Of a stretch of DNA of 44,779 nt, positions 25,975 through 34,042 are shown one piece after another. Position 1 is the stretch's first letter. Every line of letters begins with the position of its first letter. The notes beneath the pieces were generated by a model that saw only the letters and a list, made by a program, of their open reading frames with translations, had not been told where the DNA came from and ran no database searches. Origin of the DNA: Candidatus Poribacteria bacterium (GTDB lineage Bacteria; Poribacteria; WGA-4E; JAJDTR01); assembly GCA_022827055.1 (NCBI GenBank), contig JAJDTR010000056.1:1-44779 (forward strand). The letters are read 5' to 3'. The translations under genes were made by a program, and so were the position numbers.

Positions 25975-27213
25975 CTATCCCTTCAGTTTGGCGTAATGCA
26001 CTGGTTGTTCAATCACAAGGTCAGCAGCTTTTCCGACTTTCGGAACGATTATCTCAAGCACCTTATCGCGTAAATCCGCACGATAATCGTTCGGATCTCC
26101 TGCGACTTGGAAGGTATTCCTGAACCCATTCGGAAACGAACTCGCCCGCCCCAGAACTTGAGAGAAACGCGGGTCCTCCAATTTGGCCTCGACGGTTAAC
26201 GTGTCATCCTCCAAGTCGATCTGATATGCATAATCGGGCATTCGATCGGGTAAATCAAACTGTTTCTTATACACGGAGTCGGGCACCCAGCGCGGAAACT
26301 CGATTTCGATCTGGTAGTAATCCGATTCTTCCTGTATACGATTCACCATCCCGTAACGACGATACCGTTCTCTCAAGTCGTCTGAGTAGATTGGGCCATC
26401 TGTTAGAACCGCTCCCGGCACACTCGAACGCGGTGCGCTTGGCTGTGAAACAATAGTAGATTTTAGCGCCGACAGAATCATCTGGGCAATAAATGATGGT
26501 ATCCAGCCGTAAAATGCGGCTCCGTATCGAGATTTTTCTTCGCTTTCCGTAGAAACCAAATCATCCTTGAAGCGATAAAGCCCTTCAACCATCGCGAACA
26601 CAACGCCAATGAAGATGGCAAAATTGCTCTCAGCCGTAAAGAGACCAACGCCGCGCCCTTGGACGGCAAATAGGAAAAGTAAAACAGGATAAAGTGTTAG
26701 ATTAATCAAACAGTTGATGCCAGTTGAAACGGCGGAGCTAAATACCCGCGAATTGTCAACCAGCTCTTCCAGTTCACTTTTGAACTTCGCGGAAAATGCG
26801 CCAAACACCGGTTGGGCAAGCGTTATGAACAGACGTAAAACCGGGCGAATTGTGGAGCCCGGCAAATCGGGCAGTTGGACAAATTCCTCCGGGATCCCTT
26901 GTCTTTTGTCTGCTGTCTGTCCATCTCCACCCGCGCCTCCGGCGGCGTCCCCGCCAGTATCGGGCTTTACGAACGTCTCAAAAAATTTCTCGTTTATTTC
27001 AATATAGGAATTCCATTCTGCCGGAACCTCGTCGTGCATAAAAATTGCGTTGACAGGACAGGCTGGCTCGCATGCGGCGCAATCAATGCACTCATCCGGA
27101 TTGATGTAGAGTTGATTGTCGCCATCGACAGTATGAATGCAATCAACGGGACAAACATCAACACAGGCTGTGTCTTTGACATCAACGCAGGGTTCACAAA
27201 TCACATACGCCAT
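25975..27213 (-). CDS. Ferredoxin / membrane / Hsp20-like fusion protein
   Basis: A 412-residue protein of unusual build. Residues 1-60 are a FdxA-type dicluster ferredoxin: C6, C9, C17, C21 and C25, then C42-x2-C45-x2-C48-x3-C52-P, suited to a [3Fe-4S] or [4Fe-4S] plus a [4Fe-4S] centre. A Gly/Asp-rich linker (86-105) follows. Three hydrophobic stretches (about 163-186, 196-213 and 229-250) predict membrane insertion. Residues about 295-395 resemble an alpha-crystallin (Hsp20) beta-sandwich: YYQIEIEFPRWVP, YQIDLEDDTLTVEAKLED and a final VLEIIVPKV strand, which mirrors the family's GVLTI.VPK end. ATG with AGGAG 9 bases upstream. The Hsp20 call is by pattern and less certain than the ferredoxin. 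It may couple redox state to membrane protein protection. Confidence 0.72.
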   Translation of the reverse strand: MAYVICEPCVDVKDTACVDVCPVDCIHTVDGDNQLYINPDECIDCAACEPACPVNAIFMHDEVPAEWNSYIEINEKFFETFVKPDTGGDAAGGAGGDGQTADKRQGIPEEFVQLPDLPGSTIRPVLRLFITLAQPVFGAFSAKFKSELEELVDNSRVFSSAVSTGINCLINLTLYPVLLFLFAVQGRGVGLFTAESNFAIFIGVVFAMVEGLYRFKDDLVSTESEEKSRYGAAFYGWIPSFIAQMILSALKSTIVSQPSAPRSSVPGAVLTDGPIYSDDLRERYRRYGMVNRIQEESDYYQIEIEFPRWVPDSVYKKQFDLPDRMPDYAYQIDLEDDTLTVEAKLEDPRFSQVLGRASSFPNGFRNTFQVAGDPNDYRADLRDKVLEIIVPKVGKAADLVIEQPVHYAKLKG

Positions 27214-27268
27214 CTTCCGCTTCTCCTAGCTAAACGCACCTTGGTCCTCAACTGTTGGTTAATGAAGT

Positions 27269-27297
27269 ATTATACCATAGCCGACATGCTGTCGCAA
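27269..27297 (-). promoter_or_regulatory. Promoter for the ferredoxin fusion gene
   Basis: On the minus strand, TTGCGA (27297-27292), 17 bases, then an extended -10 TGG-TATAAT (27277-27269). The leader would be about 50 bases. The region faces away from the sigma-factor promoter at 27459. Confidence 0.6.
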
Positions 27298-27458
27298 GAA
27301 TTTATAGTCCAGTTTGCATATCCGATACTCCTATTTTTCGATCTCATGAGTTGCCGCGATCCAGGCGAATCAGGAGGGTACCCGCCGCCACGTTCTATTC
27401 AATGACTATCTAATCCGATTGAACCACAAAAGTAATTATGGTATTTTTCCGATGTAGA

Positions 27459-27467
27459 TGGTATAAT
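27459..27467 (+). promoter_or_regulatory. Extended -10 promoter for the sigma/FHA operon
   Basis: TGG-TATAAT (27459-27467) without a recognisable -35 box. The leader to the TTG start at 27626 would be about 150 bases, long enough to hold regulation, though I see no structured element in it. The divergent region 27214-27625 contains nothing else that I can name. Confidence 0.5.
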
Positions 27468-27625
27468 TCGCGCAATTGTGGCTAATTGTGTAGTTTTCCA
27501 TTGCATGAACAGCGAGATTCATGTTCTTGAAATCCTTTTGCTTTTTTGAAACGCGTGTCCTTCACGAGCGTTGAAAGTTGTAGCAACAGGGTCTGAAGTG
27601 CTCGGCGCAAAGGAGGACACGAGCT

Positions 27626-28237
27626 TTGGTGCACCGGATGATTGACGACCCCTCAGCTCAGGAAGATACTGACCTAGCAAAGCTTACAAAGAACCACGAT
27701 GAGGCCGCATTTCGGACTCTCTTTGATAAGCACTACAACTGGGTTTACAGTAAAACTTACCGGATGCTAGGTAACCACCAAGACAGTGAAGAAATTAGTC
27801 TAGATATATTTGTCAAAGTATGGCAAAAGATCGAAAAGTGGGATACCAATCAGGGGAGTTTTCAATCATGGTTAAACGTTGTTGCGAAGAATACTATTAT
27901 TGACGCAATACGGAAGAAAGAAAGGATTCGTGAATCTCTTCTAAGCATGGAGGACGAAGCTGACGTGCCACTAAGTGAATACGAAGACAGCAAACCAACT
28001 CCTGACAAGCAACTCGAATCCCAAGAAGTTCAGGAAATTGTGGAACAGGCTCTCCTTCAAGTGACAAAGCCGAATCACCGGCTTGCATGGATTTTACGTC
28101 ATATAGAAGGATGCAGCATCGCCGAGATTTCACACATTCTCCAGCGTAAAGAGGGCACGGTGAAGATTTGGATCTTTCGCTGTGCAGGTGAACTCCGTCA
28201 AATTTTAAATAGAAAAGGGATCCAGTTGATTTACTGA
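27626..28237 (+). CDS. ECF-type RNA polymerase sigma factor
   Basis: A 203-residue sigma-70-family factor of extracytoplasmic-function type: region 2 (about residues 10-90) with AFRTLFDKHYNWVYSKTYRML, DSEEISLDIFVKVWQKI and SWLNVVAKNTIIDAIRKK, and region 4 (about 135-195) with AWILRHIEGCSIAEISHILQRKEGTVKIWIFRC, the helix-turn-helix that reads the -35. There is no region 1.1 or 3. The TTG start is set by AGGAGG (27611-27616) 9 bases upstream; GTG 27629 is also possible. The next gene starts 16 bases later and probably encodes its partner. The signal it responds to is unknown. Confidence 0.9.
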   Translation: MVHRMIDDPSAQEDTDLAKLTKNHDEAAFRTLFDKHYNWVYSKTYRMLGNHQDSEEISLDIFVKVWQKIEKWDTNQGSFQSWLNVVAKNTIIDAIRKKERIRESLLSMEDEADVPLSEYEDSKPTPDKQLESQEVQEIVEQALLQVTKPNHRLAWILRHIEGCSIAEISHILQRKEGTVKIWIFRCAGELRQILNRKGIQLIY

Positions 28238-28253
28238 TGGGAGGAATAGGTTA

Positions 28254-29366
28254 ATGAATTTTTGGAAAAGATTTAAGCCAAACCACGAACGTGGAGATGA
28301 CGTTCATCGTGCAGAAATGTTAGATGTTTACACGCGTTGGCTTAAAGGCGAAAAGTTGTCACGAAAGCACAGACAAGTGTTAAAAGCGTGCCAAAAATCG
28401 GCAGAACTCGAACCTTTAAGAGAACTAGTCGATTTTGCGCATTACCAGTTCCAGCAGACCGAGGGAATTCAACCTCGTCCGGGAGCAAAAGAAAGAATTG
28501 CGAACGCGGTAATGAGAAGCGTTAATCGGCAATTACCGGAATCAGAGTCATGGAGCATGGATGGAATCGCATTGGAACCGGTGTATAGCCCTGAACAAGT
28601 TGGGAGCGATAGTGAGCTCGCTTACTCCCCGACTCCGGGCGCTTCGCCTATTCCCTCTGGGGCAGACATTTCTCTTGATGAAACTATTGTAGTGGAGCCA
28701 GAGAACAGCGACGCAAACAACATTGCTTCTCCCACGGTGAGAAACCGCAGCCTAAAGTTAAAAGTCATTCAGGGCGACCAGGTCGGAACTGAATTCAATC
28801 TTGTTTTCGCACAGATGACGATTGGACGAGGACCTGATTCAACTATCCATTTGAAGAATAATGCCAGCGCCTCGCGTAGTCATGCCGTACTGAGCATTGA
28901 AAACGAAGAATTGTATATTACCGATCTCGACAGTAGCAACGGCACATATGTCGACGAACAGCGAATCTCAAGCCCAACTCCGATCTATCTTGCGTCCCAA
29001 ATTATCATTGGGGATCAGGTGCTCCAAGTTACCGAACTGCGACGAGAAGACGATGCATTTCACGTTACCTTTAAAGCGATAGCCGGCGCAGATATCGGGC
29101 AACCCTATACGGTGAGGGTTCGGGAAATGACAGTAGGGCGAGGCACGAAAACAACGTTTCGTCTTTCAGACTCGACAGGAAGGCTCTCGCGACGCCATGC
29201 CGGATTCGAACTGACGAATGGGGATATACATCTCAGAGACTTGGGCAGCACGAATGGAACCTATGTTGATGGAACCCGCATTGAAGCGCCCACAAGAATA
29301 AATGTGGGGGCGGTCATAAAACTGGGTGGTATTAGCTGTGAAGTGATAGCCATCGAACACTCATAA
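28254..29366 (+). CDS. Double FHA-domain protein, probable sigma-factor partner
   Basis: A 370-residue soluble protein. The N-terminal ~95 residues (basic, helical, with ELEPLRELVDFAHYQFQQ) resemble the compact helical part of anti-sigma-type proteins, but I see no zinc-binding motif. A disordered linker (100-165) holds LDETIVV with T144. Two FHA domains follow: 168-260 (GRG 191-193, SRSH 207-210, SSNG 227-230) and 272-368 (GRG 295-297, SRRH 312-315, STNG 332-335); both keep the phosphothreonine-binding residues. ATG with GGGAGG (28239-28244) 9 bases ahead, 16 bases after the sigma gene, and a strong terminator after it. The likely role is to bring Ser/Thr phosphorylation into control of the ECF factor (inference). 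Confidence 0.83.
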   Translation: MNFWKRFKPNHERGDDVHRAEMLDVYTRWLKGEKLSRKHRQVLKACQKSAELEPLRELVDFAHYQFQQTEGIQPRPGAKERIANAVMRSVNRQLPESESWSMDGIALEPVYSPEQVGSDSELAYSPTPGASPIPSGADISLDETIVVEPENSDANNIASPTVRNRSLKLKVIQGDQVGTEFNLVFAQMTIGRGPDSTIHLKNNASASRSHAVLSIENEELYITDLDSSNGTYVDEQRISSPTPIYLASQIIIGDQVLQVTELRREDDAFHVTFKAIAGADIGQPYTVRVREMTVGRGTKTTFRLSDSTGRLSRRHAGFELTNGDIHLRDLGSTNGTYVDGTRIEAPTRINVGAVIKLGGISCEVIAIEHS

Positions 29367-29412
29367 AACGAAGTATCTTATACGCACGCAGGTCGTTTGC
29401 TTTTTCATAATT

Positions 29413-29460
29413 CCCGACTGTTTTCACCATCTTGACACAGTGGTGAACAGTCGGGTTTTT
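29413..29460 (+). terminator. Rho-independent terminator of the sigma/FHA operon
   Basis: The arms CCCGACTG...CACCA (29413-29429) and TGGTGAACAGTCGGG (29441-29455) pair fully apart from a 2-base bulge. The loop is about 11 bases and a TTTTT run (29456-29460) follows. Confidence 0.85.
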
Positions 29461-29483
29461 ATTATTTATACTAAGCGCTTTGT

Positions 29484-30683
29484 GTGTCTGAGGCGTCTAA
29501 TTTAGAGAGGTGGAACCTACCACAATCTCGCACGCAAGTATCATTTAGAACGCCAATGAATCGGACACAGGTCGCAGGAACGCATTTCAACCGCGCTACG
29601 GACTGTTTTCAACATGGCCGCTACGCTGAAGCCATTCGGCACTACCGGACTGGACTGGAAATCGAAGCAACGCGCGCCGAGATATACGCCGATCTGTCCA
29701 AATCGTACGAAATGGTGGGGCGGTGGGATGATGCACTGGACTGCCTGAATCGTGCGTTGGAATTGAGTCCGGACCATCCAACCGTCTTGCGTCGCAGGGA
29801 GCGCATCCAAGAGGAAAAACAGGTTTATGAGGCGTTGCTCCACGGGTGCAAACTAGATCCGGAACCGCCTGAAGACCTTCTACTCGAGTCTACAGACACC
29901 GGCTCTTGCCCTAGAATTAGACGTGAACGTTTCGTTCTTGAGTGTGACGACACGATTTCGTTGAACACGTCGTGGTCCTTGTGCCAACTCATTGAGCAGA
30001 CCTCCCGTGAACTAGGTGAACTCCTCCAATGTTACCCTACGCGAGAAGTCTCGGTCGTGCTTGAAGATGTCGAACTTCGTGATGAAGTGGAGATTCAAGA
30101 GCATGCACCTGCTAATTTCACCTTCTCCTTGTCAGGGGTCTCGGACTACGAAGGCCGCATTCGACTCGCCATCAGCATCTATGAAGAGCCTAATCCTGGG
30201 CTATTGCTGGCGTTGATTCGCCATGAGTGGGTTCATTTGCTCGTGGATATACTGGCACACCGGCGGTGCCCCGTGTGGTTTAACGAAGGACTTGCTCAGA
30301 TTCTCGCTCGACCTCTCATGGAGTTTGAGAGAACACGTTTACGGCGGGCATATCATAAATGTCAGTTCTTGCGGATCGATGAACTCCAACAACAATTTGG
30401 CAACATGCCGCCGGATCGGCGAAAATTAGCGTACCTGCAATCAACCGGGTTTATGGAGTATTTGATTCACCGAAATGGCTTTTCCCGAATTTACGATTTC
30501 CTTCGTTTCATTGGTAATGGTGTCACGCCCGACGTTGCGTTTCAACATTTTTTTGATGGAACACATGAGACTATCATGGACAAGTGGAAAGAGGTGATTG
30601 ACCGTGGCGAAACTCGATATCGCGATTGTCGTGCTCGCGACCTTGGGCGGCGTCAAGTGTTTCCGAGCTGGCTTTACGCGTAG
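29484..30683 (+). CDS. TPR protein with gluzincin (MA-like) peptidase domain
   Basis: A 399-residue protein. Residues about 33-110 contain two TPR units (AIRHYRTGLEI, ALDCLNRALELSP). The C-terminal domain has HEWVH (H247, E248, H251) and a downstream WFNEGLA with E268, the zinc-binding and catalytic pattern of MA-clan peptidases. No signal peptide or membrane helix, so it may act in the cytoplasm or be docked by partners. The start is uncertain: GTG 29484 lies within a few bases of a predicted transcription start, and ATG 29556 would remove 24 residues ahead of the TPRs; neither has a good ribosome binding site. The end overlaps the CvpA gene. Confidence 0.78.
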   Translation: MSEASNLERWNLPQSRTQVSFRTPMNRTQVAGTHFNRATDCFQHGRYAEAIRHYRTGLEIEATRAEIYADLSKSYEMVGRWDDALDCLNRALELSPDHPTVLRRRERIQEEKQVYEALLHGCKLDPEPPEDLLLESTDTGSCPRIRRERFVLECDDTISLNTSWSLCQLIEQTSRELGELLQCYPTREVSVVLEDVELRDEVEIQEHAPANFTFSLSGVSDYEGRIRLAISIYEEPNPGLLLALIRHEWVHLLVDILAHRRCPVWFNEGLAQILARPLMEFERTRLRRAYHKCQFLRIDELQQQFGNMPPDRRKLAYLQSTGFMEYLIHRNGFSRIYDFLRFIGNGVTPDVAFQHFFDGTHETIMDKWKEVIDRGETRYRDCRARDLGRRQVFPSWLYA

Positions 30684-31107
30684 TGTTTGGGGAATTGCTG
30701 CCATCTCTGCTGGCCTTTTTACGGCAAACCAATTATGGGGGGCACTCGCGCCAATTATGGGTCATTGGATCGAAGACCAGGGAGCAGTGAAGTGGGTCAG
30801 TGTGATTGTAATCACGCTAGTGGTCAGTATAGTAATTGACATAGTGTTTGGGCGTATTCAGGAAGTTCTTGATACCGGCGTTTTAGGTTGGATAAACAGC
30901 CTCGTTGGTGGTGCGTTTGGTGTGGCAGCGAGTTGCGTGCTGCTTGCCATTGCATTCATGTTGGCGAACCGTTATGGAAACGAATCTATACAGACGATAA
31001 TCAACGATTCCCGCTTCGGACCCTCCCTATTGGAAATTGGCAACCAAATCTTCGATTTTGGGAAAGAGGCTATTAAAGAACAAACCGAAAATTTGAAGAA
31101 TCTGTAA
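30604..31107 (+). CDS. CvpA-family inner-membrane protein
   Basis: A 167-residue protein with four hydrophobic helices and the CvpA pattern: KLDIAIVVLATLGGVKCFRAGFTRSVWGIAA at the N-terminus, a second helix pair at SVIVITLVVSIVIDIVFG, then GWINSLVGGAFGVAASCVLLAI. CvpA proteins sit in the inner membrane and are linked to colicin V production and envelope homeostasis; no biochemical reaction is established. GTG 30604 has GAGGTG (30591-30596) at 7 bases. It begins 80 bases inside the preceding peptidase gene in another frame, indicating co-expression. Confidence 0.82.
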   Translation: MAKLDIAIVVLATLGGVKCFRAGFTRSVWGIAAISAGLFTANQLWGALAPIMGHWIEDQGAVKWVSVIVITLVVSIVIDIVFGRIQEVLDTGVLGWINSLVGGAFGVAASCVLLAIAFMLANRYGNESIQTIINDSRFGPSLLEIGNQIFDFGKEAIKEQTENLKNL

Positions 31108-31123
31108 CGAATCGACCAAGAAA

Positions 31124-31624
31124 GTGACAAAATTGGCGAATCGATTTGAAGATATCATCTCTCAGAAGTCTTGCTCCACCCGCCGTTTTCTCCGCACAAT
31201 CACTGTGGGCGGTTTTCTGATATTACTCACCATACCGATTCAAGCCGATATCTCTAGCACGCTAAAATCAACGCTGTTGGAAAGAGCACTTGCCCAAAAT
31301 ATCGCCTACCAGTCAGTGTCATTCAGTATCGCAGCCGAATCGAAGTCGTCAAACTCGAATCCGCAACAACAGATTGGAACAGTAAGTGCCAGCCTTCGAC
31401 AATTATTAATTCTACCAATCCGACTGCATCGAGAAGTAATTACGCATCAAGATGGAGCTGTATGTAGTTTTCAGCCGAGTTGCTCGCGTTATGGTTTGGC
31501 AGCCATTCGCCGCTACGGTCTAAAGGGTCTACTGATGGCAAGCGACCGACTATTGCGATGTCATAGCGGAAGTCACAATTACTATCCCGTGTTTGAAAGA
31601 TCTGCCTATGACCCCGTACCTTGA
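31124..31624 (+). CDS. YidD-like membrane insertion factor with N-terminal extension
   Basis: A 166-residue protein. The C-terminal ~70 residues are a YidD domain: LLILPIRLHREV, then CSFQPSCSRYGLAAIRRYG (C114, C120), LMASDRLLRCH (C146) and the terminal YDPVP. YidD assists YidC in inserting inner-membrane proteins. Ordinary YidD proteins are about 70-100 residues; this one carries about 90 extra N-terminal residues with TRRFLR and a hydrophobic stretch (27-38), resembling a signal or twin-arginine leader. If genuine, that would put the domain outside the cytoplasm, unlike known YidD. The GTG start has a weak ribosome binding site. It follows CvpA by 16 bases. Confidence 0.78.
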   Translation: MTKLANRFEDIISQKSCSTRRFLRTITVGGFLILLTIPIQADISSTLKSTLLERALAQNIAYQSVSFSIAAESKSSNSNPQQQIGTVSASLRQLLILPIRLHREVITHQDGAVCSFQPSCSRYGLAAIRRYGLKGLLMASDRLLRCHSGSHNYYPVFERSAYDPVP

Positions 31625-31712
31625 AGACAAACGTCCCCACCGATGCAGATGCCAAATTCATGCTTCTTCATAGAACGGATGTTGGCGCTGCATTCGAATC
31701 TTAAGCAAGAAA

Positions 31713-32663
31713 ATGACAAAAACGCATTGTCGCTTCGCACTTTTTCCTCCTACCATAATACTGCTTTCCGTACTGCTATCAGCCGCCCATTCTCAAGAAT
31801 TCAGCAAAAGCGATTTGCTTGACTTTGCAGATTCTCTGTTTCAGCAAGCGGATTATCTCAACGCGGCGCACGAATACAGGCGCTATCTATTTCTGTTTCC
31901 TGGAGAAGAAAATAGCGATTTTGTTCAATTTCGTCTCGCCGCATCCTATCAGAACGCGGGCAAATTGGAATCGGCAATTCAAGCCTACCAACTCTTGATT
32001 GATACATTCCCGTTCAGCACACTAATGCAACGTGCACAATCCAATATCGCCCAATGCCAGCTCTTGGAGGGAAATAAAGAGATGGCGATTCGATCGTTAC
32101 AACAGTTCTTGTCAACATATCCCGAGAGTGATCTGGCACCACGAGCGCAGTTTATGATTGCGACCGTGCAAATGGAGGGCAAAGATTGGGAGAAAGCATC
32201 AAAGACATGGGAAAAAATTGCCGTCAAATATCCGGATACGCGGTTCGCAGAGGCGAGCCATCGGCTTATATGTATAGTAAGAAGCAGCAAGTTGATGCCT
32301 CAGCGCTCTCCAACCTTCAGTGGTTTGCTCTCGGCGGTCATACCGGGGCTTGGACAAGCGTATAGCGGCCGCTTTTTGGATGGCCTCCAATCGCTAACTG
32401 TTATTGGAACAATCGGAGCGGGAACGGCATACTACATCAATCGGGAGCAGTATGAAGTAGCCATACCGGTGGGGCTGCTGGGGCTATTCTTCTATGCGGG
32501 CAATGTTTATGGAGGCGTGCAAGCTGCCATGACATTTAATAGTCGCCAGGAAGACAAGTTCCTCGACGGTTTACGAGATGAAATCCACAAGTCAGGGCTT
32601 TTCGGCATGTCACGAACTCGATCTACGGACATCTCACTTGTGTTATTGCGTGCCCGTTTCTAA
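31713..32663 (+). CDS. Exported TPR protein with C-terminal membrane domain
   Basis: A 316-residue protein with a signal peptide (about 1-27, ending SAAHS-QEF) and three to four YbgF/BamD-like tetratricopeptide repeats (ADYLNAAHEYRRYLFLFPG, GKLESAIQAYQLLIDTFP, GNKEMAIRSLQQFLSTYP, KDWEKASKTWEKIAVKYP). The C-terminal part has hydrophobic segments with the AVIPGLGQAYSGRFLDGLQSL motif of small membrane modules (DUF5683-like) and GLLGLFFYAGNVYGG. Probably periplasmic repeats anchored in the membrane. Pairing with YidD in the same transcript suggests an envelope biogenesis role (inference). Confidence 0.75.
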   Translation: MTKTHCRFALFPPTIILLSVLLSAAHSQEFSKSDLLDFADSLFQQADYLNAAHEYRRYLFLFPGEENSDFVQFRLAASYQNAGKLESAIQAYQLLIDTFPFSTLMQRAQSNIAQCQLLEGNKEMAIRSLQQFLSTYPESDLAPRAQFMIATVQMEGKDWEKASKTWEKIAVKYPDTRFAEASHRLICIVRSSKLMPQRSPTFSGLLSAVIPGLGQAYSGRFLDGLQSLTVIGTIGAGTAYYINREQYEVAIPVGLLGLFFYAGNVYGGVQAAMTFNSRQEDKFLDGLRDEIHKSGLFGMSRTRSTDISLVLLRARF

Positions 32664-32826
32664 TGTCGAATCACGGCCTCCGTGCCTGGGCATACAGCAT
32701 TTAACATCTGAATGAAGCGGTAGCAACCGCTAACCGAATTAACGGAACAACTCGCATGAATCTGGAGATTTAAATACTAGCCCTCCCCACATCTAGGCAA
32801 TCGATTCACCTCCTAGAAAAAGACCA

Positions 32827-34032
32827 CTAGTTAGCATACGGATCAGCTGCGTCTCGCAAACCATCGCCCAAGAAGTTGAACGCGAGAACGGTAATGATAA
32901 CAAACAAGCCTGGAATCAAAAACCACGGCGTTTGAGAGATGACTCGGAAATGCTGCGCGTCGCTCAGCAACACACCCCAACTAATCGCCGGCGCCTGCAA
33001 ACCAAGACCTAGAAAACTCAACGTGGTTTCACCAAGTATCATCCCGGGGACGCTGAGCGTGGTCGCAGCAATAATGTGACTGTAAAACGAGGGCAGCATG
33101 TGGGAGAAAATTAGTCGCCTCGTGCTCGCACCGCCCAACTCCGCTGCCCGTACAAAGTCCTCCTCGCGCAGGGACATGAACTTTCCTCTCACCTCGCGGG
33201 CAAGGTCCGCCCACCCGACGATGGAAAGCACGACCGTAATTGCCAGAAAACGTTGAGATATAGACCAGTGGTCAGGAAGAGCGACACTCAACGCAAGCCA
33301 TAGCGGAAGGGTCGGTATGCTTCGCAGTGTCTCAATGAGTCGCTGTATCAGCAGGTCCAAAGTGCCGCCGAAATAGCCCGATGTCCCCCCGAGTAGGATT
33401 CCCAATAGAAGCGCCAAGAAGACGCCCAAAAGACCGATTGTTAGAGAGAGTCTCGCACCGCAGATTGTCCTGGAGAAGAGATCGCGTCCGGCAGCGTCTC
33501 CACCAAAGAGCATGAACCTTTCGCGCTTTACGCCGAACAAGTGTATGTTGCTCCCAATCAGCCCCCACAATCTGTAAGGATCTCCACGTACAAATAGCCG
33601 CAACTTTAGCGGAGTATCCACATCCTCGGAGTATTTCGTCGCGAGTGTCTGCGGATCTCGCCCCTTTACGACGGGATAAACGAATGGCAAAGAAAGTTTT
33701 CCGCTGTGGAAGATTCTTATTCGCTGCGGCGGGGCATGGGTATATCTTGGGTCTGTGCTGCGCGGATTGTAAGGGGCGACAAACTCGGCGAACATGGCGC
33801 AGACATAGAGGAGAGACAGGACGCCGAGCGCGATGACTGCTACGCGATGCTTAAGGAATCTCCACCGAATCAACTGCCATTGAGAAGCGCTGGAAAACGC
33901 CGAGAATTGTGGTGGCACTTGATGGACAAATCTATCGTCAACTTGAGATTGAGAATCATCACTATTCTGTGCTCTGTCACTCATAGGCAATTCGTTTACT
34001 TGTTCAGACGCTGTAATGCCATCTCCCTGCAC
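32827..34032 (-). CDS. oppC: ABC transporter permease, OppC/DppC type
   Basis: A permease of up to 401 residues. The N-terminal OppC leader helix (RWRFLKHRVAVIALGVLSLLYVCAMFAEFVAPYNP) is followed by a long periplasmic loop, then the core with LSLTIGLLGVFLALLLGILLGGTSGYF and the EAA loop REEDFVRAAELGGASTRRLIFSHMLPS that contacts the ATPases. The end GLFVIITVLAFNFLGDGLRDAADPYA is characteristic. The start is uncertain: GTG 34032 or ATG 33984 (385 residues). It is the last gene of the operon; a modular repeat (34043-34130) separates it from OppB. The substrate (peptide or oligosaccharide) is not readable. Confidence 0.87.
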   Translation of the reverse strand: MQGDGITASEQVNELPMSDRAQNSDDSQSQVDDRFVHQVPPQFSAFSSASQWQLIRWRFLKHRVAVIALGVLSLLYVCAMFAEFVAPYNPRSTDPRYTHAPPQRIRIFHSGKLSLPFVYPVVKGRDPQTLATKYSEDVDTPLKLRLFVRGDPYRLWGLIGSNIHLFGVKRERFMLFGGDAAGRDLFSRTICGARLSLTIGLLGVFLALLLGILLGGTSGYFGGTLDLLIQRLIETLRSIPTLPLWLALSVALPDHWSISQRFLAITVVLSIVGWADLAREVRGKFMSLREEDFVRAAELGGASTRRLIFSHMLPSFYSHIIAATTLSVPGMILGETTLSFLGLGLQAPAISWGVLLSDAQHFRVISQTPWFLIPGLFVIITVLAFNFLGDGLRDAADPYAN

Positions 34033-34042
34033 ACGAGACCCG

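Noticed and set aside
26875..27405. A 176-codon plus-strand frame opposite the ferredoxin fusion
   Set aside because: It mirrors the real gene on the other strand and has no recognisable motif; the cysteine pattern and ribosome binding site support the minus-strand gene.
32675..32745. Terminators between the convergent TPR/membrane gene and oppC
   Set aside because: Only 5-6 bp stems (CACGG/CCGTG, AGCGGT/ACCGCT) without T-runs.
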